From: Meiothermus sp. | GTDB taxonomy: Bacteria; Deinococcota; Deinococci; Deinococcales; Thermaceae | Length of the DNA: 49,015 nt | Assembly (NCBI RefSeq): GCF_025060375.1 | Contig: NZ_JANXCG010000080.1 | Location: 1 to 49,015 of the forward strand | Direction: 5' to 3' | The notes under the pieces: generated by a model | The model's database searches: none | Told to the model about the DNA's origin: nothing | Seen by the model: only the letters and a program-made list of their open reading frames with translations | Program-made: the position numbers and the translations under genes | Shown: one piece after another, positions 23,933-31,475 of the stretch | How positions within the stretch are numbered: the stretch's first letter is position 1 | Layout of the letters: each line of letters begins with the position of its first letter

Positions 23933-25118
23933 GCGAGAGCTGGCCCTGGAAGCTGCCAGGGCGGTGGACGCGGAGGAGCTGATCCGGCTTACCCAGGCCC
24001 TGGTGCGCATCGAGAGCTACTACCCAGGTCCCGGGGAGGCCCCGGTGGTGGCCTACCTGGAGCCCTACCTGCGGGCTCGAGGTTTCCGGACCACCGTCCA
24101 GGAGGTGGCCCCGGGAAGGCTCAACCTCATCGCCGACCTTGGCGAGGGGCCAGGGGGGCTGATCCTGGAGGGCCACGCCGATGTGGTGACCCACGGCGAG
24201 CTATCCCAGTGGAGCGTTCCACCCTACGAGGGCCGCATCGTGGGGGGGCGTATCTACGGGCGGGGGGCCTGCGACATGAAAGGGGGGTTGGCGGCCGCGG
24301 TTGTGGCTGCCCAAGCTGTGCGGCGGGCCCTGGGGGAGCCTGGGCGAACCCTTCGTCTTTGCATCGCCTGCGATGAAGAAGGGTTGATGAGCGGGATCAA
24401 GGCCTTTATTCGGGCGGGCTACGCTCAGGGCTTCAGAGGGGCTATTGTGTGTGAGCCTGAGGAGAACCGGGTTTGCCTGTGGCAGAAGGGGGCCATGCGG
24501 GTCTGGGTGGAGTTTTGGGGGAAGATGGCCCATGGGGCCATGCCCTACGCAGGGGCAAACCCGATTCCCTCAGCCTCGAGGTTCGTGCTGGCCCTGCAGG
24601 GGTTGCAGAGGGCTTTGCAGGCTGAAAGCCAGCACCCCTACCTGGGCCTGCCCTGGATTACCCCCACGGTCTTCGAGGCCCGGGCCGGGGAGGACCAGTT
24701 CAATGTCATACCGGGCCAGCTCCGGCTGGGGCTGGACGTTCGCACCAACCCCGACCAGGCCCACCTAGAGCTTCGCAGGCGCATGGAGGGGCTGTTGCAG
24801 GAGAGCCTCGAGCCAGGGATTCGGGCGACCCTCGAGGTTTTTGAGGACCGGCCGGCCACGGAGACCCCCCGGGAGGCCGAGGTGGTGCGGGCTGTGGAGG
24901 AAGGCCTTGGGCTCTTGGGCCTGCCCCTGCGCTATGGGGGGGTTCCAGGGGCCACCGACGGGACATTCCTCGCGGCCTGGGCCGGGCTGCCCGTGGTGGT
25001 CCTGGGCCCTGGAGGCCAGACCGTTCCCCATCAGGCCGACGAATTTATTGAGATTGAAGAGCTGATTGCAGCGGCCCGAATTTACGCGGCCGCAAGTGCC
25101 CTGATGCTTTGGCCGTAG
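23925..25118 (+). CDS. M20 family metallopeptidase (ArgE/DapE-like)
   Basis: Dizinc amidohydrolase or peptidase of the M20 family, 397 residues. Metal ligands visible: H84 and D86 in EGHADVV, D117 in GRGACDMKGG, E151/E152 in CDEEG, and the C-terminal His in QTVPHQADEF. A dimerisation/lid domain lies in the middle (about 185-300). The ATG at 23925 overlaps the P1 peptidase stop; the much longer open frame upstream is antisense-like readthrough and is not used. It does not resemble the Thermus LysK sequence I remember, so I do not assign it to lysine synthesis. Confidence 0.88.
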   Translation: MGRRELALEAARAVDAEELIRLTQALVRIESYYPGPGEAPVVAYLEPYLRARGFRTTVQEVAPGRLNLIADLGEGPGGLILEGHADVVTHGELSQWSVPPYEGRIVGGRIYGRGACDMKGGLAAAVVAAQAVRRALGEPGRTLRLCIACDEEGLMSGIKAFIRAGYAQGFRGAIVCEPEENRVCLWQKGAMRVWVEFWGKMAHGAMPYAGANPIPSASRFVLALQGLQRALQAESQHPYLGLPWITPTVFEARAGEDQFNVIPGQLRLGLDVRTNPDQAHLELRRRMEGLLQESLEPGIRATLEVFEDRPATETPREAEVVRAVEEGLGLLGLPLRYGGVPGATDGTFLAAWAGLPVVVLGPGGQTVPHQADEFIEIEELIAAARIYAAASALMLWP

Positions 25119-25128
25119 ACTGGAGCAG
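25116..25128 (+). promoter_or_regulatory. Leaderless-type promoter of the HAD gene
   Basis: TAGACT (25116-25121) overlaps the M20 stop codon; 7 nt separate it from the ATG at 25129. Confidence 0.5.
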
Positions 25129-25893
25129 ATGGGCTGGCTCAGCTTTGACCTGGATGGCACCCTGGCCGACTGGCCCTTTCGCCGGGTTGTCCGGCCCTGG
25201 TTGGAGCCCTTCCTGGCCCAGCCGGAGGTTCGCCGGGCCCTGCGCGAGGAGTACCTGCGAAGGCTTGCCCAGGGCAGCCCGGCGGCTTTTGACTGGGGCG
25301 ACATCCAGCGCACCGTGGCCCAGAGGCTGGACCTGAAGCAGCCCTTTCCAGACCTGGAGAGGCTTTTGGGTGAGGTGGAGCTCCACCCCAGCCTCCTCTA
25401 CCCCGAGGTGCTTTCCGCAGTTCGCGCCTTGCGGGCCTTGGGCTACCGCATTGCCGTTGCTACCAACGGCCTGGCCCGCTACCAGCGGGTTTTGCTGGAT
25501 CGGCTCGGCCTGCCCTACGACCGATTGCTGGCCCCCGACCTCACCCAGACCATCAAGCCCAACCCATCGTTCTGGTCTTCCCTGGACGGGGCGGCTGCGC
25601 AGCTGGTTCACGTAGGCGACCTGCTCAGCCAGGATGTCTGGGGAGCTCAACAAGCTGGGATTCTGGCGGTCTGGGTGTGGCGGGAGATGCCGCCGGACTG
25701 GCGGAGGACCCCCCCTGCGGAACGTGCTAGGAGGCCCGATGTGGAGGAGGTGGTCGCAGCCCAGCTACGGATCGAACTGGAGGAACACGGCCTCGCCCCT
25801 CACTTGAGGCCCCAGGGCTTGCCCCGGCCCGACTACGTGGTGGCCGATCTGGGGGAGCTGGTTGGGTTGCTGGAGATGGGGGTGGGGGCTTGA
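25129..25893 (+). CDS. HAD-superfamily hydrolase
   Basis: Haloacid-dehalogenase-fold phosphatase-like enzyme of 254 residues. Motif I is FDLDGTLAD with D7 (nucleophile) and D9; motif II is VATNG; motif III Lys lies in TIKPNPSFW; motif IV is VGDLLSQDVWGA. A helical cap of the C1 type is inserted after motif I. An unusual C-terminal extension (about 190-254) follows the core. The substrate is unknown. Confidence 0.85.
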   Translation: MGWLSFDLDGTLADWPFRRVVRPWLEPFLAQPEVRRALREEYLRRLAQGSPAAFDWGDIQRTVAQRLDLKQPFPDLERLLGEVELHPSLLYPEVLSAVRALRALGYRIAVATNGLARYQRVLLDRLGLPYDRLLAPDLTQTIKPNPSFWSSLDGAAAQLVHVGDLLSQDVWGAQQAGILAVWVWREMPPDWRRTPPAERARRPDVEEVVAAQLRIELEEHGLAPHLRPQGLPRPDYVVADLGELVGLLEMGVGA

Positions 25894-25948
25894 TGGGCAG
25901 ATGAACCTACGCCCTCCTAGGCTTTGGCTTAGACTGGAACGGGCGCCT

Positions 25949-27037
25949 ATGGACCCCCATCCGCAAACCGATTGGAACGTTGTGCCTCCGCAGGAGCCCC
26001 GGCCGGTCCAGCCCTCCGGGCCCCAGACCTACCGGCTGGAGTTTCGGGGGAGTGCGGAGGAGTTCTTCCGCATCTGGATTGTCAACATCGTGTTGAGTGT
26101 GCTCACCCTGGGGGTCTATTACGCCTGGGCCAAGGTGCGGGCCCGGCGCTACCTCTACGCCAACACCTACCTGGCAGGCCACCCCTTTGAGTACCTGGCC
26201 GAACCCCTGCCCATCCTGCGGGGTAACCTGGTGGTGGCGGCGGGCTTAGGGCTTTACTACCTCGTCAACAGCCTCTACCCAGAGCTTGGCCTTTTGGTGC
26301 TGGCTGGAGGGTTTGCCCTGCTCCCTTGGGTTGTTTACCAGACCCTGCGCTTTACCGCCCACAACTCGGCCTACCGAGGCATTCGCTTTGGTTTTTGGGG
26401 TGGCCTTCGGGAGGCCTATTCCCGCTACTTCTGGCTGGGCCTTCTTGCCCTCCTCACCCTGGGTCTGGCCACCCCCTACGTGCGCTTTCGCCAACGTCAG
26501 TACATCTACGGCCACATCGCTTATGGAACCACCCGCTCCCGTTTTTCAGGCCAGTTGGGGTTCTTCTGGGCGGTCTATCTGAAGGCGGTGGGCTTGGCGC
26601 TGCTCCTTTACTTTGGGGCTGGCCTGCTGGTTGGGCTGGGGGTGGAGCTGGCCCCACCCGCTGCTGTAGACCTCCTTTCCATCCCAGCCCTGGGCCTGCT
26701 CGCCTTTCTGGTCTTGGTGGTCGTTCAGCAGTATGTCTATGCCAGGCTGGCCAATCACACCTGGAGCCACACCGCTTTAGGGCCGGTGCGCCTCCAGGCC
26801 CGTTTGCGGGCCCGTGACCTGGTTTGGATCAGCCTCACCAACCTGCTGTTCATTGCCCTTACCCTCGGACTGGCCATTCCCTGGGCTAAGGTGCGCTACC
26901 TGCGGTATGTGCTAGAACACCTGGAGGTGCGGAGCGAGGCTGACCTAGACGGCTTCGTAAGTGCTGAGGGGTCAGGCCGGGTGGCTGGCCTAGGCGAGGC
27001 CGCTACGGATATTCTGGGCTTGGAGATGGGTCTTTAG
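25949..27037 (+). CDS. DUF898 (YjgN-like) multi-pass membrane protein
   Basis: Membrane protein of 362 residues with about eight hydrophobic helices. It shows the DUF898 repeats: VLSVLTLGVYYAWAKVRARR and LRFTAHNSAYRGIRFGF in the first half, with the related ALTLGLAIPWAKVRYLRY near the end. Function is unknown. The ATG at 25949 begins MDPHPQTDW; the frame upstream overlaps the HAD gene and is not used. TAGACT (25930-25935) lies 13 nt before the ATG. The M48 protease gene follows after 13 nt, a pairing that suggests a shared membrane function. Confidence 0.82.
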   Translation: MDPHPQTDWNVVPPQEPRPVQPSGPQTYRLEFRGSAEEFFRIWIVNIVLSVLTLGVYYAWAKVRARRYLYANTYLAGHPFEYLAEPLPILRGNLVVAAGLGLYYLVNSLYPELGLLVLAGGFALLPWVVYQTLRFTAHNSAYRGIRFGFWGGLREAYSRYFWLGLLALLTLGLATPYVRFRQRQYIYGHIAYGTTRSRFSGQLGFFWAVYLKAVGLALLLYFGAGLLVGLGVELAPPAAVDLLSIPALGLLAFLVLVVVQQYVYARLANHTWSHTALGPVRLQARLRARDLVWISLTNLLFIALTLGLAIPWAKVRYLRYVLEHLEVRSEADLDGFVSAEGSGRVAGLGEAATDILGLEMGL

Positions 27038-27050
27038 GGAGCCCAGTCCT

Positions 27051-28079
27051 ATGGAAGTTCCCTTTAGGGCTACCTACTTCGACGGGAAAAGTGCCCGGGC
27101 CTGCCCAGTAGAGGTGCTTTACGATGGGCGGCGGCTTCGGGTGAAGGGGGAGGGGGTTGCCCTGGAACTCTACCTGGAGGAGTGCCGTATTGCCCCGCCC
27201 TTGGGGAGAACCCGGCGGGTGGTGGTGCTTCCAGGTGGAGGCCGGCTGGAAACCGACGACCAGGAGGCCATCCGCCGGCTAGAAAAAGAGACCGGACAGA
27301 ACCTGGGCCAGCGCCTGGTGGACGCCCTCGAGCGCCGCTGGCCGTGGGTGCTGGCCTTGCTGGTGGTCCTGCTGTTGTTTGGCTGGGCCTTTTTACGCTG
27401 GGGCCTGCCTGCTGCGGCCCGGCAGGCGGCCCTCCTTACCCCTATGGGTGTGGTCGAGTCCATAAGTGAGCAGGCCCTGAGGCTTTTGGACGACCAGTTC
27501 CTAGCCCCCTCCCAGCTTGGCCCCGGGCAGCGCCAGGAGCTGGAGGCCCTTTTCCGGGAGGTGGTGGTCTGGATGGGAGGAGGGTACCCCTACCGCTTGG
27601 AATTCCGGGCCAGCCCCCAGCTTGGTCCCAACGCCCTGGCCCTGCCCTCGGGGGTGGTGGTGCTGACCGACGAGCTGGTGGCCTTGGCAAAAGACCACCG
27701 GGAACTGGAGGGGGTGTTGGCCCATGAGGTGGCCCACGTACTGCACCGCCACAGCCTGCGCCAGCTTTATCAGGGTGCGGGGCTTTATGTGGTGATCGCG
27801 CTGGCCTTGGGGGATGTGGTCTCTGCCACCTCGCTGGCGGCCAGCCTACCCCTACTCCTCCTGCAGAGTGGCTACAGCCGGGCCTACGAGCTCGAGGCCG
27901 ATGCTACCGCTGGCGCTTACCTGATGAGGCGCCACGGCACCACCGCGCCCCTTCAGACCATTTTGTTGCGCCTGGAGGCCTCCTCTGGCAAGGTTGCTCT
28001 GCCTGGCTACCTCTCTACCCATCCATCCACCCCCGAGCGGGTGGAGCGTTTGCGGCGTCTTGAGCAGGGCAGGCCCTGA
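27051..28079 (+). CDS. M48 family membrane metalloprotease
   Basis: Zinc metallopeptidase of the M48 (HtpX/Oma1-like) family, 342 residues. The zinc site is HEVAH at 225-229 with the third ligand in the later YELEADATAGAYL. A single transmembrane helix (about 99-117) separates an N-terminal ~90-residue beta-rich domain of unknown type from the protease domain, and a second hydrophobic stretch follows the HEVAH helix. Likely involved in membrane-protein quality control. It is co-transcribed with the DUF898 gene. Confidence 0.87.
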   Translation: MEVPFRATYFDGKSARACPVEVLYDGRRLRVKGEGVALELYLEECRIAPPLGRTRRVVVLPGGGRLETDDQEAIRRLEKETGQNLGQRLVDALERRWPWVLALLVVLLLFGWAFLRWGLPAAARQAALLTPMGVVESISEQALRLLDDQFLAPSQLGPGQRQELEALFREVVVWMGGGYPYRLEFRASPQLGPNALALPSGVVVLTDELVALAKDHRELEGVLAHEVAHVLHRHSLRQLYQGAGLYVVIALALGDVVSATSLAASLPLLLLQSGYSRAYELEADATAGAYLMRRHGTTAPLQTILLRLEASSGKVALPGYLSTHPSTPERVERLRRLEQGRP

Positions 28080-28150
28080 GTACCCCGAAGGGAGCTTTTG
28101 CTCTGGTAGCCGAATCTTGGGTTAGCGCGGCGCAGTGCGTTTTCGGGTGC

Positions 28151-28780
28151 TCAGTAGCCCAGCCCAAAAAGGGCGTGCAGGGTTTTGAAAAACCCCTCGG
28201 CGTAGCCTTCTGCAATCTGCAGGCGGCTGTGGCTCAGGGTAAGCTTGGCCTCGAGCAGGGCGGTGGGTTGGCTGGGGATCTCCACCCCCAGGGCGAGCTG
28301 CCCCCCGATTCCTCCCAGGTGGTAGAAGCGAGGGTCGCCGTCCACGCCCCAGGCTTGGTTTCGTACCACCGATTCGGGATGGGGAATCACCACCCCCAGC
28401 CCCAGCCGCGGGACGAGCCGAAGGCCTTCCAGCCCGGACCCGTAGGCCAGGTTGAGGAGGAGGTAGTTGAAGCCGTCGGTCGCGTTGAGCTGTTGCACGA
28501 CCCCGCTGCCATCCCCTACCCAGTAGAGTTTTTGGTGAATGAGCTCCAGCTCGTAGCGCAGGCCGGCGGGGTTGCCCACCCACAGCCGGGCAGCGTAGTA
28601 GGGGAAGGGCTCAAAATCCCGCCCCTCAAAATGGGCCTCCTCCACATGTACTGGGTAGCCTTGCTGGACCACCCGCAGCTCTACCGGCGCATTGAGGGTG
28701 AGCCCAAGGGCTACCTGAAAGCCCCAGCTTTGGGCTGCCGCTGTTCCCATTCCTGCCAGGAGGGCCAGGAGCGCGCGCAT
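28151..28780 (-). CDS. Secreted protein, possible outer-membrane beta-barrel
   Basis: A 209-residue protein with a signal peptide (MRALLALLAGMGTAAAQ) and an alternating beta-strand pattern rich in aromatic girdle residues: YAARLWVG, RYELELIHQKLYWVG, YLLLNLAYGSG and AKLTLSHSRLQI. It ends in FGLGY, with an aromatic C-terminal residue, as outer-membrane barrels often do. No family is recognised. TAGCGT lies 5 nt before the ATG on the minus strand. Confidence 0.6.
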   Translation of the reverse strand: MRALLALLAGMGTAAAQSWGFQVALGLTLNAPVELRVVQQGYPVHVEEAHFEGRDFEPFPYYAARLWVGNPAGLRYELELIHQKLYWVGDGSGVVQQLNATDGFNYLLLNLAYGSGLEGLRLVPRLGLGVVIPHPESVVRNQAWGVDGDPRFYHLGGIGGQLALGVEIPSQPTALLEAKLTLSHSRLQIAEGYAEGFFKTLHALFGLGY

Positions 28781-28820
28781 GCCTTACGCTAGAACCAGGC
28801 TGTGAGAGGAGGCTTAAAAT

Positions 28821-28851
28821 AAAAGCTGCGGCTTTTGCCGCTGATGCTTTT
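28821..28851. terminator. Two-tier hairpin upstream of the 28780 gene
   Basis: AAAAGC (28821-28826) pairs with GCTTTT (28846-28851), and inside it GCGGC (28828-28832) pairs with GCCGC (28837-28841) around TTTT. On the minus strand the hairpin is followed by ATTTTAAG. It may be a terminator for minus-strand transcripts entering from the right, or a relic of an older gene boundary. Confidence 0.4.
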
Positions 28852-28911
28852 AACCTACCACGATATGCGCTATACGTCAAGCCTATGCGCCGCTGGGCGG
28901 TTGTAAGAAGG

Positions 28912-29146
28912 GGGAAAGCGTGTGCCCTGGATTCTACCCCGGTGAGAGCCCTCGGATTGCCAGCCGGATTGCGGGGCGCTCAGCAAGGGGGCTTTGGCCG
29001 GCATCGCGGATGGTGGGTTCCCACATGGCGAATTGGTTTTTGCGAACGTTTTGGGTATTGGGCGAGCAGCCTCAGCAGGCTCTTTGAACCCGGGCGGCAT
29101 TCTTTAGGGGCTGGTGGGCGCGGGGCTGCTCATCTTGGTCTGGTGA
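28912..29146 (+). pseudogene. Decayed GlsB/YeaQ/YmgE-type membrane protein gene
   Basis: The 447-base stretch 28781-29227 has no intact gene. In one plus frame it reads GKRVPWILPR, a stop (TGA) at about 28951, then GALSKGALAGIADGGF, ANVLGIGRAASAGSLNPGGI, a second stop (TAG 29105-29107), and GLVGAGLLILVW before TGA 29144-29146. The order resembles the small transglycosylase-associated family (ILPGR, then Gly-rich helices and a final helix). Two in-frame stops indicate a dead gene. The match rests on recall of the family and is tentative. Confidence 0.4.
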
Positions 29147-29191
29147 GCCCCGGGCCTTCCCCGGTGAGGGCGTGTCAGCCCAGGCAGGAGC

Positions 29192-29229
29192 TTGCCTTGT
29201 TAACCTGTAAAGGGTAATTTGGTTGACAT
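29192..29229 (+). promoter_or_regulatory. birA promoter with overlapping BirA operator
   Basis: Promoter TTGCCT (29192-29197), 17 nt, TAATTT (29215-29220), then 7 nt to the ATG, so leaderless. Operator: TTGTTAACC (29197-29205), 15 nt, GGTTGACAT (29221-29229), an inverted repeat with two mismatched positions, with the half-site and spacing expected of biotin-repressor sites. It covers the -10 box and the start codon. Biotin-loaded BirA should therefore repress birA-bioY. Confidence 0.75.
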
Positions 29230-30157
29230 GCTGCCCCTGCTGGACCACCTGAGTGGGCGCTACCAGAGCGGCCAGGCCCTAGCCCAAAGGCTGGGCGTGA
29301 GCCGGACAGCTGTCTGGAAGCAGGCCCTAGCGCTGCGGGCACAGGGCTACCCAGTAGAAACCCAGCGGGGCTGGGGGTATCGCCTGGCCCCAGGTAGCCC
29401 CACCCCGCAGGCCCTGGAAGCCCTCCGCGAGGGCCGCTTTGGGGCCTTCTATGCCTACTTGGGCACGGTGGAGAGCACCCAAGAGGTGCTTAAAGGCTGG
29501 GCCCTGGATGGGGCTGAAGAGGGGGCGGTGGTCCTGGCCGAGCGCCAGCTCAAGGGGCGGGGCCGGCGGGGCCGGACCTGGATCAGCGGGTCTGGGAAGA
29601 GCCTTACCTTCTCCGTATTGCTGCGCCCCACCCTACCCCTTTCGGCCCTGGCCCTCATCCCGCTGGTAGCGGGTCTGGCCCTGCGCGAGGCGGTGGGCGT
29701 GGGGGGGCTGAAGTGGCCCAACGACTTGCTCGCCCCTGATGGGAGAAAGCTGGCAGGTATCTTGCTGGAGGCCCAGGTAAGCGGGGAGGAGGTGGCCTAT
29801 GTCCTCTTGGGGGTAGGCCTCAACGTGCACCAAGCCCCGGGCCTGCCTCCTGAGGCCGCCGCCTTGGCGGAGTTCGTGGAGGTTTCCCGGGTGGAGGTGC
29901 TGGCCCGCTTCCTCAGCCGGCTCGAGGCTCGCTACGCCGAACTCCACCGGAATCCTCAGGGCTTCCTACTGGACTACAAAGCCCTAAGCTGTACCCTAGG
30001 GCGGCCAGTAAGGGTGCAAACCCCCCAGGGCGAGGTGCGCGGGGTGGCCACCGATCTGTCCCCAGACGGCTCGCTGGTGGTGGAGGGTCAGGGGCAGACC
30101 TGCCAAATTGGCGCAGGTGATGTGGAGCTTATTGGTTATGCAGGAGGAGTACCGTGA
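29228..30157 (+). CDS. birA: Bifunctional biotin-protein ligase / biotin repressor
   Basis: Activates biotin as biotinyl-5'-AMP and transfers it to carrier proteins such as acetyl-CoA carboxylase BCCP; the N-terminal domain binds DNA. 309 residues: winged helix-turn-helix (1-50; LAQRLGVSRTAVWKQALAL), biotin/ATP loop GRGRRG at 110-115, KWPNDLL and KLAGILLE in the catalytic domain, and a small C-terminal SH3-like domain. The ATG at 29228 is preferred over the TTG at 29219, which lies in the promoter. It overlaps bioY by 4 nt. Confidence 0.95.
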   Translation: MLPLLDHLSGRYQSGQALAQRLGVSRTAVWKQALALRAQGYPVETQRGWGYRLAPGSPTPQALEALREGRFGAFYAYLGTVESTQEVLKGWALDGAEEGAVVLAERQLKGRGRRGRTWISGSGKSLTFSVLLRPTLPLSALALIPLVAGLALREAVGVGGLKWPNDLLAPDGRKLAGILLEAQVSGEEVAYVLLGVGLNVHQAPGLPPEAAALAEFVEVSRVEVLARFLSRLEARYAELHRNPQGFLLDYKALSCTLGRPVRVQTPQGEVRGVATDLSPDGSLVVEGQGQTCQIGAGDVELIGYAGGVP

Positions 30158-30750
30158 ATCCAACCCAGAGTCTGCCATACCTACCCTTGTCCAAGTCGCT
30201 TTTCCCGGTCCGTAGCCTCACCCGCGACGGGCTTTTGGTCCTTGGGGGAAGCCTCTTCCTGGCCCTTTTATCCCAGGCGGTCATCCCTTTGCAGCCGGTG
30301 CCCATCACCCTACAAACCCTGGGGGTGCTCCTGGTAGGAGCGGCCTTGGGCAGCCGACTGGGATTTTTAGCGGTGGTGGCTTACCTTTTGGAGGGCTTGA
30401 TCCTTCCGGTTTTCGCGGGGGGGGCCACCTGGTTTCACCCACGAATCCCCTTTACTGCTGGGTACCTGCTGGCTTTTCCCTTCGCCGCCTACCTGGTGGG
30501 CTATCTGGTGGAGCGCTATGGCGCGGACCGGAGCGTGCTCAAGACCTTCCTGTCCATGCTGTTGGCCAACCTGCTTATCTACGCGGTGGGCGTGACCTGG
30601 CTGGGCTTTGCCCTCTCGGGGGTGGGGCGCTACGCGGGGGTCTGGGGGGTTTTGCAGGCTGGGATGTTCCCCTTCCTGGTGGGTGACCTGCTCAAGGCTG
30701 CCCTGGCCGCGGCGCTGCTCCCTATTGCTTGGCGGCTGGTCCGTCGTTAG
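30154..30750 (+). CDS. bioY: Biotin transporter substrate-binding subunit BioY
   Basis: ECF-type S component that binds biotin in the membrane. 198 residues with about six helices and the family motifs VPITLQTLGVLLVGAALG and FHPRIPFTAGYLLAFPFAAY. It starts with GTG overlapping the birA stop (GTGA). No ECF energising module (EcfA/EcfT) is in the window, so it either works alone or uses one encoded elsewhere. Its 3' end overlaps the convergent small membrane gene by 29 nt. Confidence 0.93.
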   Translation: MNPTQSLPYLPLSKSLFPVRSLTRDGLLVLGGSLFLALLSQAVIPLQPVPITLQTLGVLLVGAALGSRLGFLAVVAYLLEGLILPVFAGGATWFHPRIPFTAGYLLAFPFAAYLVGYLVERYGADRSVLKTFLSMLLANLLIYAVGVTWLGFALSGVGRYAGVWGVLQAGMFPFLVGDLLKAALAAALLPIAWRLVRR

Positions 30751-30985
30751 GTGGGCCCTTCTGCCTCCCCCCACCCGGGGGGAGGTCCTCCTTTTGGAAG
30801 GACCCCTTTGCAGCCCAGCGCAGCACCCAGGGCATCAGCAGGCCATAGGCTCCCCCGACTAAAAGCGCTATCGGTAGCCCCAACAGGAGTGCCCCAAAAA
30901 AGCCTACCTTTGGAATCTGGACCACCAGGGTAAGGACCCAGGCGATAGCCCCAACCATGGCGATTTCTTGGGGGTGTATCCTCAT
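30722..30985 (-). CDS. Small two-helix membrane protein downstream of aroQ
   Basis: An 87-residue protein with two membrane helices (MVGAIAWVLTLVVQI and GALLLGLPIALLVGGAYGLL) and a hydrophilic Gly/Pro/Lys-rich tail. No family is recognised. The ATG at 30985 overlaps the aroQ stop by 4 nt (ATGA), which supports both the start and co-translation. The tail overlaps the end of bioY by 29 nt on the other strand. Confidence 0.62.
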   Translation of the reverse strand: MRIHPQEIAMVGAIAWVLTLVVQIPKVGFFGALLLGLPIALLVGGAYGLLMPWVLRWAAKGSFQKEDLPPGGGRQKGPPNDGPAAKQ

Positions 30986-31419
30986 CTCGCCTCGAGCTGC
31001 TCTGCCAGGTAGACCAGGGCCATCTTGTAGGAAAGAGGGCCAAACCCCGAGATAATCCCCCTGGCCGCTGCGGCGGTAACCGAGTGCTGGCGGTAGGCCT
31101 CGCGGGCGTGCAGGTTGGAAAGATGCACCTCCACCACCGGCAGCCGCTGGCCCCGGATGGCGTCTAGAAGGGCAATGGAATAGTGGGTGAGGGCCCCCGG
31201 ATTCAGGACGATGGCCTGGAAGCCCTCTTCGGCGGCTTGCTGAACCCACTCTACAAGCTGCCCTTCAAAGTTGGATTGGCGGCAGACCACCCCCAGGCCC
31301 AGCTCTGCCCCCCAGGCCGCGCAGAACTCCTCCAGCTCTTCTAAGGTGGTGCTACCGTAGATTTCGGGTTCGCGCCTGCCCAGCAGGTTTAGGTTGGGAC
31401 CATTCAGAACCAGGATCAT
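30982..31419 (-). CDS. aroQ: Type II 3-dehydroquinate dehydratase
   Basis: Dehydrates 3-dehydroquinate to 3-dehydroshikimate in aromatic amino-acid synthesis. 145 residues with the type II signatures ILVLNGPNLNLLGRREPEIYG (catalytic Arg and Tyr), NPGALTHYSIALLDA, and EVHLSNLHAREAYRQHS (catalytic His). The ATG at 31419 is fixed by the conserved MILVLNGPN start and GGAGG upstream; the extra 35 residues in the open frame overlap the iclR gene and are not used. Confidence 0.95.
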   Translation of the reverse strand: MILVLNGPNLNLLGRREPEIYGSTTLEELEEFCAAWGAELGLGVVCRQSNFEGQLVEWVQQAAEEGFQAIVLNPGALTHYSIALLDAIRGQRLPVVEVHLSNLHAREAYRQHSVTAAAARGIISGFGPLSYKMALVYLAEQLEAR

Positions 31420-31475
31420 CCGGCCTCCATGGTAGCGAAGGGCGGCTCGAGAAAGCAACGACGGACGGGCCAGGC

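Noticed and set aside
23925-25118. Assignment of the M20 enzyme as LysK
   Set aside because: The sequence does not resemble the Thermus LysK I recall, and it is paired with a P1 peptidase rather than the lysine genes.
28885-29217. 110-aa plus-strand open frame before birA
   Set aside because: No protein-like pattern; another plus frame shows better, though broken, similarity to a small membrane family, and the frame runs into the birA promoter.
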